DNA of 64,000 nucleotides from Ceratodon purpureus. Its lineage: Eukaryota > Streptophyta > Bryopsida > Pseudoditrichales > Ditrichaceae. The notes under the pieces were generated by a model. That model had not been told where the DNA came from. It saw only the letters and a program-made list of their open reading frames with translations, and made no database searches. Each line of letters begins with the position of its first letter. The first letter of the stretch is position 1. Made by a program: the position numbers and the translations under genes. Shown here one piece after another: positions 48,979 through 59,600 of the stretch. The DNA is taken from NCBI GenBank assembly GCA_014871385.1, contig CM026431.1, positions 6,646,469-6,710,468 on the forward strand, written 5' to 3'.

Positions 48979-50198
48979 AGTGGGGTCTGGACTCTTACGT
49001 GTCAATAATGAGTATGGCCATTTTGCTATTCTGCAGTAGTAACTTACTGTTGCCTAAAATTTACCACTTATGTACATCAAGGTGGAAAGTGGCAGCTTTT
49101 GGAAATGTAGTTGAAGCTTCCAATACTAAACTTCACACACACACACTCAAGGCGCATTTATCTAGAGCTTATTGTTCGGGAAGTTTCAAAGGTTATCTAG
49201 CTATTATCCTCTTTTTAGTAAGATAATTTGGTAATTTATGTATGATACTTATGTCATACTTGGGTGATACTAATGTGATATTTAGGTAAGATTTAGGTAA
49301 GATTTAGGTAAGATTTAGGTATTGAACCAGAAAAAATTCTAAACCTCCAAAATCAAATTGGTGATTTGGCACTTTCATTCAATTGACTTTTAACTAACTG
49401 CCGGATCTCCCCATCATTGCTAAAGCTGATATAGATCCAATATCGTGCCCTTCACATTATTGTGTGGAGTGTTAGTGATGGAGTGATTTTGCTTCTGCAT
49501 TACGATATATTCATAGCATATATAATAATTCTAAAAAAATAAAACAAAAAATCAAAAATTTTAGGAATGAAAAAATGAAAAATTATTTTATGTGATAATT
49601 GTCTATTTTTAATCCATCTAAGGTTCTTTTAAATGTATAAAAAAAATGAAAAACTAAGTTTTTGGGAGACAACCTTATATTCATAGCTTGTGGGAATTCA
49701 GGGTCGCAGGGCTCATGTCCACAGCTGCAAGCTGATGATTGTGTTGCAAAGTGGGTTGCGCTCAGGCTTGACAAATGAGTAATTGCATCTCATTCTAGAA
49801 TTAGATGACATGATCACAGGATCATGAAACACATCGTGCTGGAAAATATTCAGTTTGCAATCTTGATGCTCAAATATAGCAGAGTAGACAAAAGACGATG
49901 CTTTACGAAGTCATGTAATGATCGTTGCCGATCATAAGCTTTCTTAAACGGCAAGTTCTGATTCTGGGCGAAGCTTATATATCTAGCACATGATTGCTCT
50001 TGGAGGGAATTATGTTTGTTGATCTGCGTTGGTTATGTTTAAGCATACTTGGATGTTGTCAGGTGGAGCGTGGGATGGGTTACCGACTGCCATTCCGGCG
50101 GTTTCTTCATGGCCATCATTGATGTTGATGAAGATTTTGTAGTCACTAGGGTGTGGTGAGATTCGTAGACCATTTGTAATTCAATGATGTGTACCTAG

Positions 50199-50378
50199 AA
50201 TGTGGTGAGTGTATCAGATGGGCTTCGAGATTTGCAGGCAAGTGTAGAGGCTTTGGGACAATTGAACAGGAAGTATCAGGGACTGTGCAATCGAGTGGGA
50301 GATCTCTTGAGGAACAGAGCTTTTGACGTGACTGGGGTGATTTGCAAGATGAGCTTTAAAGCTCTATCAACGGTATAA
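50199..50378 (+). pseudogene. Coding-like fragment of an unrecognised protein
   Basis: From a possible acceptor (TAG at 50196-50198) to a TAA at 50376-50378 the frame is open and protein-like: GLRDLQASVEALGQLNRKYQ, then GLCNRVGDLLRNRAFDVTG, suggesting an amphipathic or coiled-coil helix. No start or partner exon is clear, and the final codons could also be followed by a donor (ACG before GTATAA). It may be a gene remnant or an unrecognised exon. The family is unknown. Confidence 0.3.
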
Positions 50379-51073
50379 TTGCTGGGCCATGGCTGAGCAT
50401 CGTTTCCTTTATTTTGGTCTTAAACCGGGGTCTCGGTACATAATGCGGGATACACTCTCCACCATTTGTAACCCTAATCCTGTGTGAGCTCTTTTGACCT
50501 CCGAAAACAGTAACTCATAGGTAGCCTCGGCAGATGGGCGCATAAACTTCCGGTTAAAGCACGAATCTGTGCTTATGAACGACATTACTGTCAAGTGTTT
50601 TGGGTAAGTTATTTTTCTTGTTTATTCCAACGTCTTGACATTGAAGGCGAGGTTTTCCAAGACGACCTTCAAAGGTATTAATTTACTTGATATTTCATCT
50701 TTTTGGTTCAAGAATGCTGTTGCATGAATGTTGAAAAGTTCAAAACGTTTTGATCCTTTTTGACTTATTTCACCACATGTACTTGACTTTTGACCTACGA
50801 AGTTGGCTCGGGTCTGTAGATCAAGTCAGCGTAGAACAGAAAATTCTGCCGGCTCTTGGGGGTTGAAATCTTTGCTATGATCTTCTGAAGTTGTGGATGG
50901 CTGTCTTAATTTCTCGCACAATTCAGCCTGTTTTTCTACATATTGAAAGAAGAGGAACTGCGATCCTTCAAGGGATTAGTGTGACTTAAGAGTCAGACTC
51001 TGTTTTTAAGACATGGCAGATATCTTGAACAGGAATATCTGAAGGCAGCTTTGAAAAAAATTAGAACGGTGTA

Positions 51074-51507
51074 CAGTCTAACCTTGATAATGTCACCCTT
51101 GTTAATAGAACACCTTGATATTGTCACCTAAAAGTTTGAAACCGATTTTCCTAGTGTAAAACTCTCTCGTTAATATCACTATCACCCTTGATAATGTCAC
51201 TATTTTTTTCCAAAATCTGTAGTGTAAGTGTGATAATATCAAGTATGGATGGATGTATTTGATGATTGGATGGACAGATTTTATGGATGAACAGAGTTTA
51301 TGGATGGATAGATTGTATGGATGGACAGATTATATGGATGGACAATTGTATGAATGGACAGATTGTATGTATTTGGCTATACTCTAACCTTGATAATATC
51401 ACATTATGCACAAATCTTCAAAATGTGACATTATCAAATATGTCACACCTTGTTTATATCACACTTTATGGTGAAACGGATGGTGTGATATTATCAAGGT
51501 TAGACTG
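51074..51507. mobile_element. Mariner/pogo-like MITE, 434 bp, with TA target duplication
   Basis: The terminal inverted repeats are CAGTCTAACCTTGATAATGT at the left and, at the right, ATATTATCAAGGTTAGACTG, flanked on both sides by TA (51072-51073 and 51508-51509). CAGT ends with a TA duplication are typical of Tc1/mariner-pogo elements. Sub-terminal copies of the ACCTTGATAATGTCAC motif occur in both orientations inside. A block of about six 17 bp units (GGATGGACAGATT type) fills 51245-51375. No transposase is encoded. The right end is about 345 bases upstream of the ankyrin gene start. Confidence 0.82.
51245..51375. repeat. 17 bp tandem repeats inside the MITE
   Basis: About six imperfect units of the form ATGGATGGACAGATTGT. 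By chance they read as repeated MDGQI-like peptides in one frame, which I do not consider a gene. Confidence 0.8.
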
Positions 51508-51851
51508 TACTTGGTAGTGACTTCACGACAGCTGAAGATTCGTAGCTTTAACAGTTTATGATTTTATTGTGGAAAGAGTTGTCAATAATAACCTCAGCAT
51601 GCGTAGTTATGTAGTCAGGTTGGAGGCTGATATCTGGTAGAATAGGAGTTGTGTTGATGATGCATTGTTTCAGGGCGCTCTTCAACCACAATGATGTATC
51701 AATTCAACCCTGCAATTGCATGGACATACCTTGAGATGTTTGCAGCTGGTTGGCCCTCTCGTTGATGGTGAGCTACAATTCATGCCGGCGTCGAGCAATT
51801 CCTTGGCAGTTTTCCTTCTCAACACTTGTTTCTTATTATAAAGTCACTACA

Positions 51852-53855
51852 ATGGAATCAGTGGAGGCTATTTGTAGCATTGCACATGTTGCCAGTGAAG
51901 ACGAGATTCGGGGCCGCCTTCAGCGATTGCCGTCCAAAGTGAGGAGAAGACTGAGTAGAGAAGTAGGGGTCATCTCTTGTCACCGTGCCATTGTGAAGAA
52001 CCCGGATGTGGGTGTTGTTAGGGCATTCTTGGAGCAAAGAGAGATTCAAGAGAATGTGAACCAACATGTGCCTGACAAGTCCTCAGGCACTACTACGCTA
52101 CTGCATGCTGCGGTTTTGCGGCAAGATGGAGGAGAATCTGTGAAGAAGTTGTTGGAGCTTCCTGAGGTCGACGTGAACGTGATTGCATACAAAGACGGTT
52201 TTACTCCGCTTCACTTGGCATGTTTGTTGTCTCGTTTTGAAATTGTCGAATTGCTGTTGAATGACCGGCGAGTAGATTTGAGTGCAAAGACTCTAGATAA
52301 TCGGACTGCACTCCATTGCACCTGCAGCGACTTAATGCGTGAAAATAGCTCAGAGTTTGACAAAGCAAGCTGGGGTTCGACCTGCAAGAAGCTGGAAGTT
52401 GTGCGCATCCTCATGAAAGCTACTGCAACTAGGACTGGCAATCTTCTGCGGTTTCTGGATGAGAGGGACAGTTGTGGGAAGGCAGCCCTTCACTATGCCT
52501 CTGAGAATAACCACAGGGCTATTGTAGAAGAGATTTTCAGCTCTCTGATGCTGATTACCGATGCAGGAATTGAGTCATCAAATGATGCCATGCTGAAGAC
52601 ATCAGGGATTCACGAGCACTTGGTCTATTCGGTTTCTCTTGTTCAAGACATCAGAGGTTTTTTGCCTGTCCACTTGGCAGCTCAGAAAGGGCATAGGGAG
52701 GTAGTCAAATGCTTACTAAGACACGCCCCACACACCTTGCACAGCCAGGATAGACAAGGCCTCACACCATTTCATCACTCCATCATAGGCGGCCATCTCC
52801 AAATCGTGGAAGATTGGATGTCCCAGCACATTCCAAAATCCAACTCTCCTTCGCTTGAGCAGAAACTAGTCACAGCCTTCGTAGAGCTTTTCAGAATAAC
52901 CACGCACCATCGAGTTGCCCTTTTCTTACTCCAGGAGCTCGAGCACCAGCTTCAAGCCTCATCTCCCACCAGAAGAAACTTCACCTCTCTTCTACACTGG
53001 ACACTCTTCTCTCCCACTTGGGCCAGAACCCTGATACCCCACATCTTAAAATGGCAACCAACCTTAGCAAACAAGACCCTCGACCCGCAGAGGAAGCAAA
53101 CCCCGCTCCACATCTCAACCATATCCAACCAACTCGACACAGTGACAGCACTATGCACCGAAGAAGGATGGTCACTGCAAGCAAACAAGAAGGACAAATT
53201 CAACAAGACAGCCCTCGACTACGCACACGACCTCGGCCACAAGGACATCTGCGAGCACCTCACCCAACGTCCAGACGTAAAAAACTTCCTCTCCAACCTC
53301 CAGGAAGAGCAGATGGCCTTCGTCACAGCCGCCAACGCCATCCTCGTGGTGGCCGTCCTGATAGCAGGCTCCTCCTTCGCAGACTGTACCAAGCCTCTCT
53401 ACACAAACAATCCACCATCACCAGATGTGTTCCTATCACTCTACGTAGTCGCTTCAACCACATTTCTAACATCCATCAGTGCCACCATCCTGGGAGCATG
53501 TGCAGCCTTGCCATTCTCATTCGGCCTCTACATCGGCAAGCGCATCAAGAGATGTGATTACATTGCATACAAGGTCCGTCGCATCCGTGTGCTGGTGGCA
53601 TCTGCAAGCTACTTCCTGGTGATGTCGTTGGCAACCATGGTGTTCAGTTTTTTGTGCAGTTCCTTCGGAGGAGGTGTTTCGCAGAACACAAGGCTTGTCT
53701 CGTGTTTGGTGTTCACAGCGTCGTTTACTAGTGTCTCTGTGTTGGTGTTTGTAGTCTATATCAGTCGAGCTCTTTACTGTAAATTGAAGCATCTGAGGTG
53801 GCGGAAGTCTCGGAAGTTGTCGAAGATGGAGTCACTTCTTTGTACAAAGTTGTGA
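51852..53855 (+). CDS. Ankyrin-repeat protein with C-terminal PGG-type membrane domain
   Basis: Without introns, from the ATG at 51852, it has 667 residues. After an N-terminal region (MESVEAICSIAHVASEDEI) come about seven ankyrin repeats at roughly 80-470. The clearest are DGFTPLHLACLLSRFEIVEL, GKAALHYASENNHRAIVEE, GFLPVHLAAQKGHREVVKCL and KTALDYAHDLGHKDICEHL. The last ~190 residues hold four hydrophobic segments starting at NAILVVAVLIAGSSFA, in the position of the PGG domain, although the Pro-Gly-Gly itself is not present. Plant relatives act at membranes in stress or salt responses; the role here is unknown. Earlier in-frame codons back to 51750 are open, but the decayed paralogue at 14711 shares this start. 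Codon third positions change sharply between about 52700 and 53560. Confidence 0.88.
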   Translation: MESVEAICSIAHVASEDEIRGRLQRLPSKVRRRLSREVGVISCHRAIVKNPDVGVVRAFLEQREIQENVNQHVPDKSSGTTTLLHAAVLRQDGGESVKKLLELPEVDVNVIAYKDGFTPLHLACLLSRFEIVELLLNDRRVDLSAKTLDNRTALHCTCSDLMRENSSEFDKASWGSTCKKLEVVRILMKATATRTGNLLRFLDERDSCGKAALHYASENNHRAIVEEIFSSLMLITDAGIESSNDAMLKTSGIHEHLVYSVSLVQDIRGFLPVHLAAQKGHREVVKCLLRHAPHTLHSQDRQGLTPFHHSIIGGHLQIVEDWMSQHIPKSNSPSLEQKLVTAFVELFRITTHHRVALFLLQELEHQLQASSPTRRNFTSLLHWTLFSPTWARTLIPHILKWQPTLANKTLDPQRKQTPLHISTISNQLDTVTALCTEEGWSLQANKKDKFNKTALDYAHDLGHKDICEHLTQRPDVKNFLSNLQEEQMAFVTAANAILVVAVLIAGSSFADCTKPLYTNNPPSPDVFLSLYVVASTTFLTSISATILGACAALPFSFGLYIGKRIKRCDYIAYKVRRIRVLVASASYFLVMSLATMVFSFLCSSFGGGVSQNTRLVSCLVFTASFTSVSVLVFVVYISRALYCKLKHLRWRKSRKLSKMESLLCTKL

Positions 53856-54010
53856 CTTTTATGTTGCAAGTTGTTGTAAATAATTGGACTCGGATGGTTT
53901 TGGTGGAGTCATTCTTGAATTTGAGTTGTTCAAGATGGAGTCACTTCTTTGTACAAAGTTGTGATTTTTTTGTTGCAAATTGTTGTAAATAATTGGACTC
54001 GGATTTGTTG
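53823..54010 (+). repeat. Direct duplication spanning the ankyrin gene's stop codon
   Basis: The segment starting AAGATGGAGTCACTTCTTTG at 53823 recurs at 53932, a 109 base period, with about 80 near-identical bases. The first copy encodes the last residues KMESLLCTKL and the stop. The second lies in the 3' UTR. Confidence 0.9.
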
Positions 54011-54572
54011 GATTGAATTTGTTCATGTTTACAGTAGTAGCTGTGGACTGTGATGATGAACACTGTTGTTTTGAGAGGGGAAGATTATTTTGTGGGACAC
54101 TATCAATGTGATCGAAGTTTGTGTGACATTGAGTTCTTAGTACTTATTTTTTATTGATTACAAACTTTTTTATGACTAGAAATAGCATAAAAATCAATGG
54201 TTGTGCTTAAATACACATGTCATATTAATGTAGATTGTGGAAAAAGATACATTGTATACAAAGGTGAAATTGAAATGTTTAAAATATTTGAACCATATAT
54301 TGAAAAAAAGATTGTTTGGTAAGAATGGTTATGTGATTTAAGTAGCAATTTGATTAAGAGAAGAAAATTGTTGATATTGACTCTATTATATGGAACCAAT
54401 TTAGACTTATTATAGACAAATGGATGCATAGCCAAATGAATAGATTGGCTTTATGTTTTGCTTATAAAAATTATATATATATTTTTTTGGAATAAATAGG
54501 TCTTTTAAATTTCAATTCTACAAAAATAATTAATAAATTCTATATTTTTAAAAATCTAATATAATTGAGGAA
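54011..54572. other. AT-rich spacer between convergent genes
   Basis: The 3' flanks of the ankyrin gene (+) and the H3-like gene (-) face each other here. Nothing else is seen. Confidence 0.6.
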
Positions 54573-55136
54573 TTAAAATTTAGTTCCTCTAATCTTTCTT
54601 GCTTGTAGTTGGATGTCCTTTCGCTTTATTTCTAAACTCTTCTTGAACATGTCATAGAAATTTGTTTCTTTGAAAAATCCTAGAAAATAAAAATATGCCG
54701 CCAAATAGGATATTGATGCATCCTTCCTTTCAAAATCCAAAGAGCCGTTATTACTATTTTTTATCTCATGAACTAGAATTTTGTGAATAAAAAATTCAGT
54801 TCTTTCTCCATACTTTGAAATCAATGTTTTCTTTTTTTTCTGATATTTTTGAATGTTTGAATATTGTTTCCTGATCATCAACTTTGTACTCTTTTCATAT
54901 TTTCGAATCTCATGAAGAATGCTTGGTTTTGGACGGAAACGATGGCGATCTGGTACTTTATCTTTGATTTTGGAAACCTCTACAAGTTGATGAACTTGTT
55001 CTTCTACTTGTTCGTTTTCTATCTTGACTGTTCCTGTTGTGGTTGAATAGAATTTCCTCACACTTCTTGAAGGAATTTGTCTCCTTGGAGGTGCTTCTCC
55101 TGTAGTCCTACGAGCAGTTTGTTTACGTTTAACCAT
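54573..55136 (-). CDS. Highly divergent histone H3 variant with two insertions
   Basis: From the ATG at 55136, one intact exon gives 187 residues (normal H3: about 136). The tail MVKRKQTARRTTGEAPPRRQ aligns without gaps to H3: K4 and R26-K27 are kept, but R2 is K, K9 is R, K14 is lost, and K18 and K23 are R. After an extra ~24 residues (about 40-64) comes HRFRPKPSILHEIRKYEKST, matching the H3 alphaN region. A second insertion of about 24 residues (about 91-115, Lys-rich) precedes alpha1. The rest (LVHEI, LDFERKDASISYL, LGFFKETNF, RKDIQLQARKIRG) follows H3 closely, and loop 1 has canonical H3 length rather than the longer CENH3 form. Codons are AT-rich, unlike neighbouring genes. It may be a fast-evolving variant, a gene with special expression, or sequence of mobile or viral origin. 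An open extension upstream (15 codons) is probably untranslated; it contains a TATATATA-like stretch. Confidence 0.82.
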   Translation of the reverse strand: MVKRKQTARRTTGEAPPRRQIPSRSVRKFYSTTTGTVKIENEQVEEQVHQLVEVSKIKDKVPDRHRFRPKPSILHEIRKYEKSTKLMIRKQYSNIQKYQKKKKTLISKYGERTEFFIHKILVHEIKNSNNGSLDFERKDASISYLAAYFYFLGFFKETNFYDMFKKSLEIKRKDIQLQARKIRGTKF

Positions 55137-56699
55137 TATGATACTTACTATATATAAATACCAATGATATTTGAAGATCAAAAAATTACTTCATATGATG
55201 ATAACGACGGAAACAATAAATAGTTGTAAGTTTATTTTGAGGATGTATCAAAAATAACTTTCAGTTTGTCCACATCAATGTGAATTAAAAATGTCAAGAC
55301 TATGATCAACAAAAGAAATAAATAAAGTGTATTGCAACAATGTTGAATACAACTTCTGTCGATAATCAATATCATCCAATTCATAATATTCACCTGTCGA
55401 ATCTTATATATCGGTAAAAATAAAGTAAAATAAAATTTCTAACCAAAGATTTAAAGTAAAATAAAATATTAATTAAATATATAAAGTAAAAGTAATAGCT
55501 TAGATAAAGCTTCAAAGTAAGATAATAAATACAGAGTAAACTTGTTTCCACACAAAGAACTCTTCTTCCCATGAAAATTTCCAACTCTAATCTAATTACA
55601 TTAAAAAAAAAACCCAAAATTAAAAAAAAAACCCCACTCTCCCAACTTTACCCCACCTTCAACCGCGGGCCAACGCAATACGAAAAAAACCAAAACAAAA
55701 CGTGGTTGATACCCGGAGGAAACCCGGGGCAGGAAAACTAAAACAAAACGTGGTTGATACCCGGAAGAAACCCGGGGCAGGAAGACCTGGATGCACCAGA
55801 CAGTCCATGAGCTGGTGGGGGCGATCCACCGGCACGGAACGAGGGCGACGTAAGCCCCGAATAGCAACGACGATAAGCGAATCAGTTATTATAAACCCAA
55901 AGCCATCCTCAGATCCACTGCCACACGAGAAACGAACCCCCGAATCATCATCATCATGCCCACCAAGTCAAACCTCCCCCCCTCCACCATCCCCCCTCGC
56001 CGGCTGCTCATCCCACACCCGGTCCTAACCCAAACGATTCACTCCTTCGCACAAACAGGAACATGGTTTAGATGCAGAAGAGTGCTCTTCTAGTCATTAA
56101 GTTAAGTACTTGTTCAGATGCTGCATTTTGGGATGCCGCCCTTGGACCGGGCATAAGCCTCGGATGTAGCACGAGAAGGAGAGACGCTTCCATACATGCA
56201 TTAGTGGGTATGAGGTTTGGGAGGTGACAGGGGAGGTGATTGCATACACGGAGGGATGCTCGCACGCCATCCCCGAGTGCTAGACTTGCTGCCTGCTGGT
56301 GTCGCCACGAGGATTAAAGGTGGGTTCCCAGATTTCGATTGCCTTGGGAAGGGGGGAGAGAGAGAGAGAGATTCAAGCTGAGGTACAGTAAGGTTTTGGC
56401 TCCAGATGGTGTTTAGGCTGGAATTTATCTCTTGTTTATGATTTGGAGATTCAGCTACGTTTGAGGGGAATGTGTTGAGAGTTGGGTTATTGGTTTAGGT
56501 TACTGAGTGGGGAGTGGTTTTGAGAAATTCTTGCTCTGTGCTGGTGTTTGGAGGAGAGTTTGTCTGATTGAGGATTTGGGTTGGGATTTGAGGTGGATTT
56601 GGGGTGGGTTTTGGGGGGATTTTTTATTTGGGGGTGTGGTGTGGTGGGAGGATTGTTCTTTGTGGTGGGTTGTTGATTGGGAGTTGAGCTGGGTTACAG
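55137..56699. other. Intergenic region; promoter side of both H3-like gene and SEC10
   Basis: About 55137-55620 is AT-rich and upstream of the H3-like gene. A 48 bp unit containing ACGTGGTTGATACCCGGA is directly repeated at about 55693-55788. From about 55660 on the DNA is GC-richer and presumably holds the SEC10 promoter and 5' UTR, including a (GA)n tract at 56355-56370. Open frames here lack motifs. Confidence 0.5.
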
Positions 56700-59600
56700 A
56701 TGCCGGATAGGGGGGGTGGGACGAGGACTTGGGATCCGGACAAGTCTACGGCGTGTAAGGGATCAGCGGACGCGTTCAAGGCCGCGGAGGTTGATGTTGA
56801 GGCTTTCAAGGTGAGCTCAGAGTGGATTTAGGGTTTCTCTGGTAATCTCAGATGCAGAATTTGGAGTTTTCGGAGAATTAGGGTTTTTGGGGAAGAGGAT
56901 GGTAACTTGTGGTGGTGGATTTTTTAGGGTGAGTTGTTATTCGATGATTTTTTCGAGCAGCTGGTGACGCCGGCGTCGAAAGATGAGGATGTGGGAGTCA
57001 AGAAGCCTGATCGTCGGACGGCTGCGAGGATTGGGTTGGAGAAGGAAAATGGTGGCGATAAGGCAGTTGTTTCGCCTATCTTCGAAGCCGATGGGCTTTC
57101 CCGTGCTTGCAGAGTTGCTCGCAAAAAGCTCATTGATCTTTGTTATCAGGTGCGGAAATTGAATATACTGGTGTAATTCTTTTGTATGTTCAGATTCGCA
57201 TGGAAGGTTTTTTGCGCAGTAGTGGTGCGATGGAGGGGATACGAATAAATGTGTAAGCAAGGAGCATGGGAGGCACACCAGTGCAGGCTGTGGCACTGTG
57301 AACATTTTTGATTGTTTCTGGGATGGAACTGGAGCAGTCGGAAGCGCTGCAGTTGGATGCGGAATTCTGGTATTGATTGTGCAGGAGCTAACTTGTAGCT
57401 GCATCTATAGTTTTTCAGGGTTAACTCGTGTTAAGGCATTAACAGAGGTACACGGTGCACCAGGTTGATGATCATTTGGGAGAGCTCAAGCATGAGCTGC
57501 AAGGGTTCGATACAGACCATGAGAAGAAGTTCATTGAGGTCAGGCAAAATCTCTAGTTACTGGAAACATTTTTAATTAATCTTAGGGTTCCTTCGGCGAT
57601 GCAAGCAGCTACACTTAGTCCAGTTTATTGAAGCGGACGTCTTTGATTTGGCACGAGCTTAAGTTCCCTTAAGAGTGTAGATGTTGTCCAATGCTTGTTA
57701 GGTCTGCTCCTTGTTTGAGATAAAACCAATTCCTAATGGCTGATTTCTGTACACACCTTTTTAATCGTTACCTTCGCATGGGCTATCTGGTTGGTACTTC
57801 ATTTTAACGAAAGGGGTGCATCTGCAGTTGGAAAAAGGAGTGCAGGATTTACACAGCACCTCCAATCGGCTGGATTCTCGATTATCAGGCGTATGCCGTA
57901 CTGCTGTCAAGATTGGAGAGCACTTGCAGGTTTGTCGTTCCTAGCGATTTTCTGTTATCTGTTCTGTCTCACACGCTGAAATACATCGACTCTTTTCCAA
58001 AAAGAAAAAAGAAATGAAATGTTTCAACTCTAACTTATTGCTGGCTACCGACCTGCTTTTGTGGGCTAGACGTGAGTAGGTTTTTTCGCTTGACTTAAGT
58101 CAACGGGTCACTCTCAGTACCACGCTTTTAATTTTTCTTGTGAGTTTCAAATTTTTCGTCCAGGGATGTGTTAGTCTGAAATTCACCAAGCACTACACGC
58201 TTTCAATCGTAGGCCCCTATTCTTTTTAAGTTTGGTTTCTTTACTGCAAATCGTGCTTTTGATATCAATCACTGAAAGACCGCCCTCTTGGCATATGCAG
58301 ATTGCCGATCGTCAGAAGTCTACTGCGAATGAGACTATCAATCTTATAAAGGTATGTTGTTATGAACCACTGAGTTGCTGTAGTAGGTGCGAGCTAGATT
58401 TTGAAGTTGCTGTTTTTGAAACTCTATTGTCATACTACTTGGAGATCATCTGGATTGTTTGGCACCGTGGGCTAATACTTCTATTATTCAATCCAAACGA
58501 CGAACTTGCATTTGCAGTCAGATTGAAGGGCTTACGTAGTGTAACGCATTTCTTCAGGACAAATCTGGTGATTGTGCGCGTTTTTTTTTTTTCCTTCTCA
58601 TTTTGTACCTCTTCTTCCGGCTTCTTACCTCAAAAATTTGGTTTTCCTTATCAGTATTTGACGGAGTTTAATTCACGACCATTGGAGCTCATTAAACTTT
58701 CTCCATTGTTCTCCGACGATGCGCGTGTAATAGAGGCTGCAGCTGTTGCTCTGAAACTTCGTAAGTATTATGGATGTTGATTTCATTGTCCATCAGCAGA
58801 TTGTTTTTACAAATAAAATTCAAAAGCTGGAGTTGTAAATATGCTTAGGACTGTTGGTTGATTAAGGGTCAGGGGTTCGTACACTGAGTTATACTTATCC
58901 TTTCTTGGAAATGGGGACTGGTTTATCTGGATCAATCTGAATGCAGAGGACCTTTAAGTAGTTGGAGGAATTTGTTATAGGTCATTTTCGATGTGCACTT
59001 GGGCCCTGTACGGCAAGGTGAAAGCTTACTTCTATTCGTCGAAGAACTAGGTTTTCCTGATCTCTGATTTGGAAGCCCCTGTTGCTGATAATGAGTGATC
59101 ACTGCAATAATTAATGTTCATCCACGTGTGTAGGTTTTGTTGCTGAATTAGAGACTGGAGCAAAAAGAACTGGAGGACTTGGTACTCCAAGTCTGGGCTT
59201 AGAAGCTGCATTGGAAAACCTTCAAGAATACTGCAATGGTATGATTATATCATGGAGATGATCATTTTTGCTACAATATTTCTTGTGATTTGGATTGGTA
59301 TTTATGCTTCATGCAATAAGAATGCTTGTGTTGGTTATAACATTATTTCCTTAGGCAGTAAGATTTAGTTTATTGTTTGAATCTTATAGTCTTTCTTTTT
59401 GGATGGTTGGAGTTGTTAGCGATACAGGTCTTAAGTTGTTGATACAATCATCATTGATACGAGGTGACAAGTTCGTGTTCTCATTTCAGATTTAGAGAAT
59501 CGTTTGCTGGCTCGCTTTGATACGGCCTCTCAGAGAAAGGACCTGCCTGCCATGGCTGAGTGTGCCAAAATTCTTTGTCAGGTTAGTCCTCTGTAGTGCT

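Larger units (their letters stand above)
41988..51073. other. Long AT-rich intergenic block
   Basis: No recognised gene in about 9 kb. Open frames are few and low in complexity. It contains a (TA)n tract at 45082-45135, the TTAA-ended element at 48120-48978, a GATTTAGGTAA-type 11 bp tandem repeat (about four copies) at about 49278-49320, and a coding-like stretch at 50199-50378. These are listed separately. From about 49.9 kb the DNA becomes less AT-rich toward the ankyrin gene. Confidence 0.55.

Noticed and set aside
51266-51517. 83-codon frame with repeated MDGQI-like peptides
   Set aside because: It is produced by the 17 bp tandem units of the MITE.
53018-53557. 179-codon plus-strand frame inside the ankyrin gene
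   Set aside because: It is an alternative frame of the C-rich segment, Arg/Gln/His-rich, with no domain; the ankyrin frame is clearly the coding one.
54573-55136. CENH3 as the identity of the H3-like gene
   Set aside because: Loop 1 aligns with canonical H3 with no extra residue and the tail follows H3 rather than a CENH3 tail, so I call it a divergent H3 variant.
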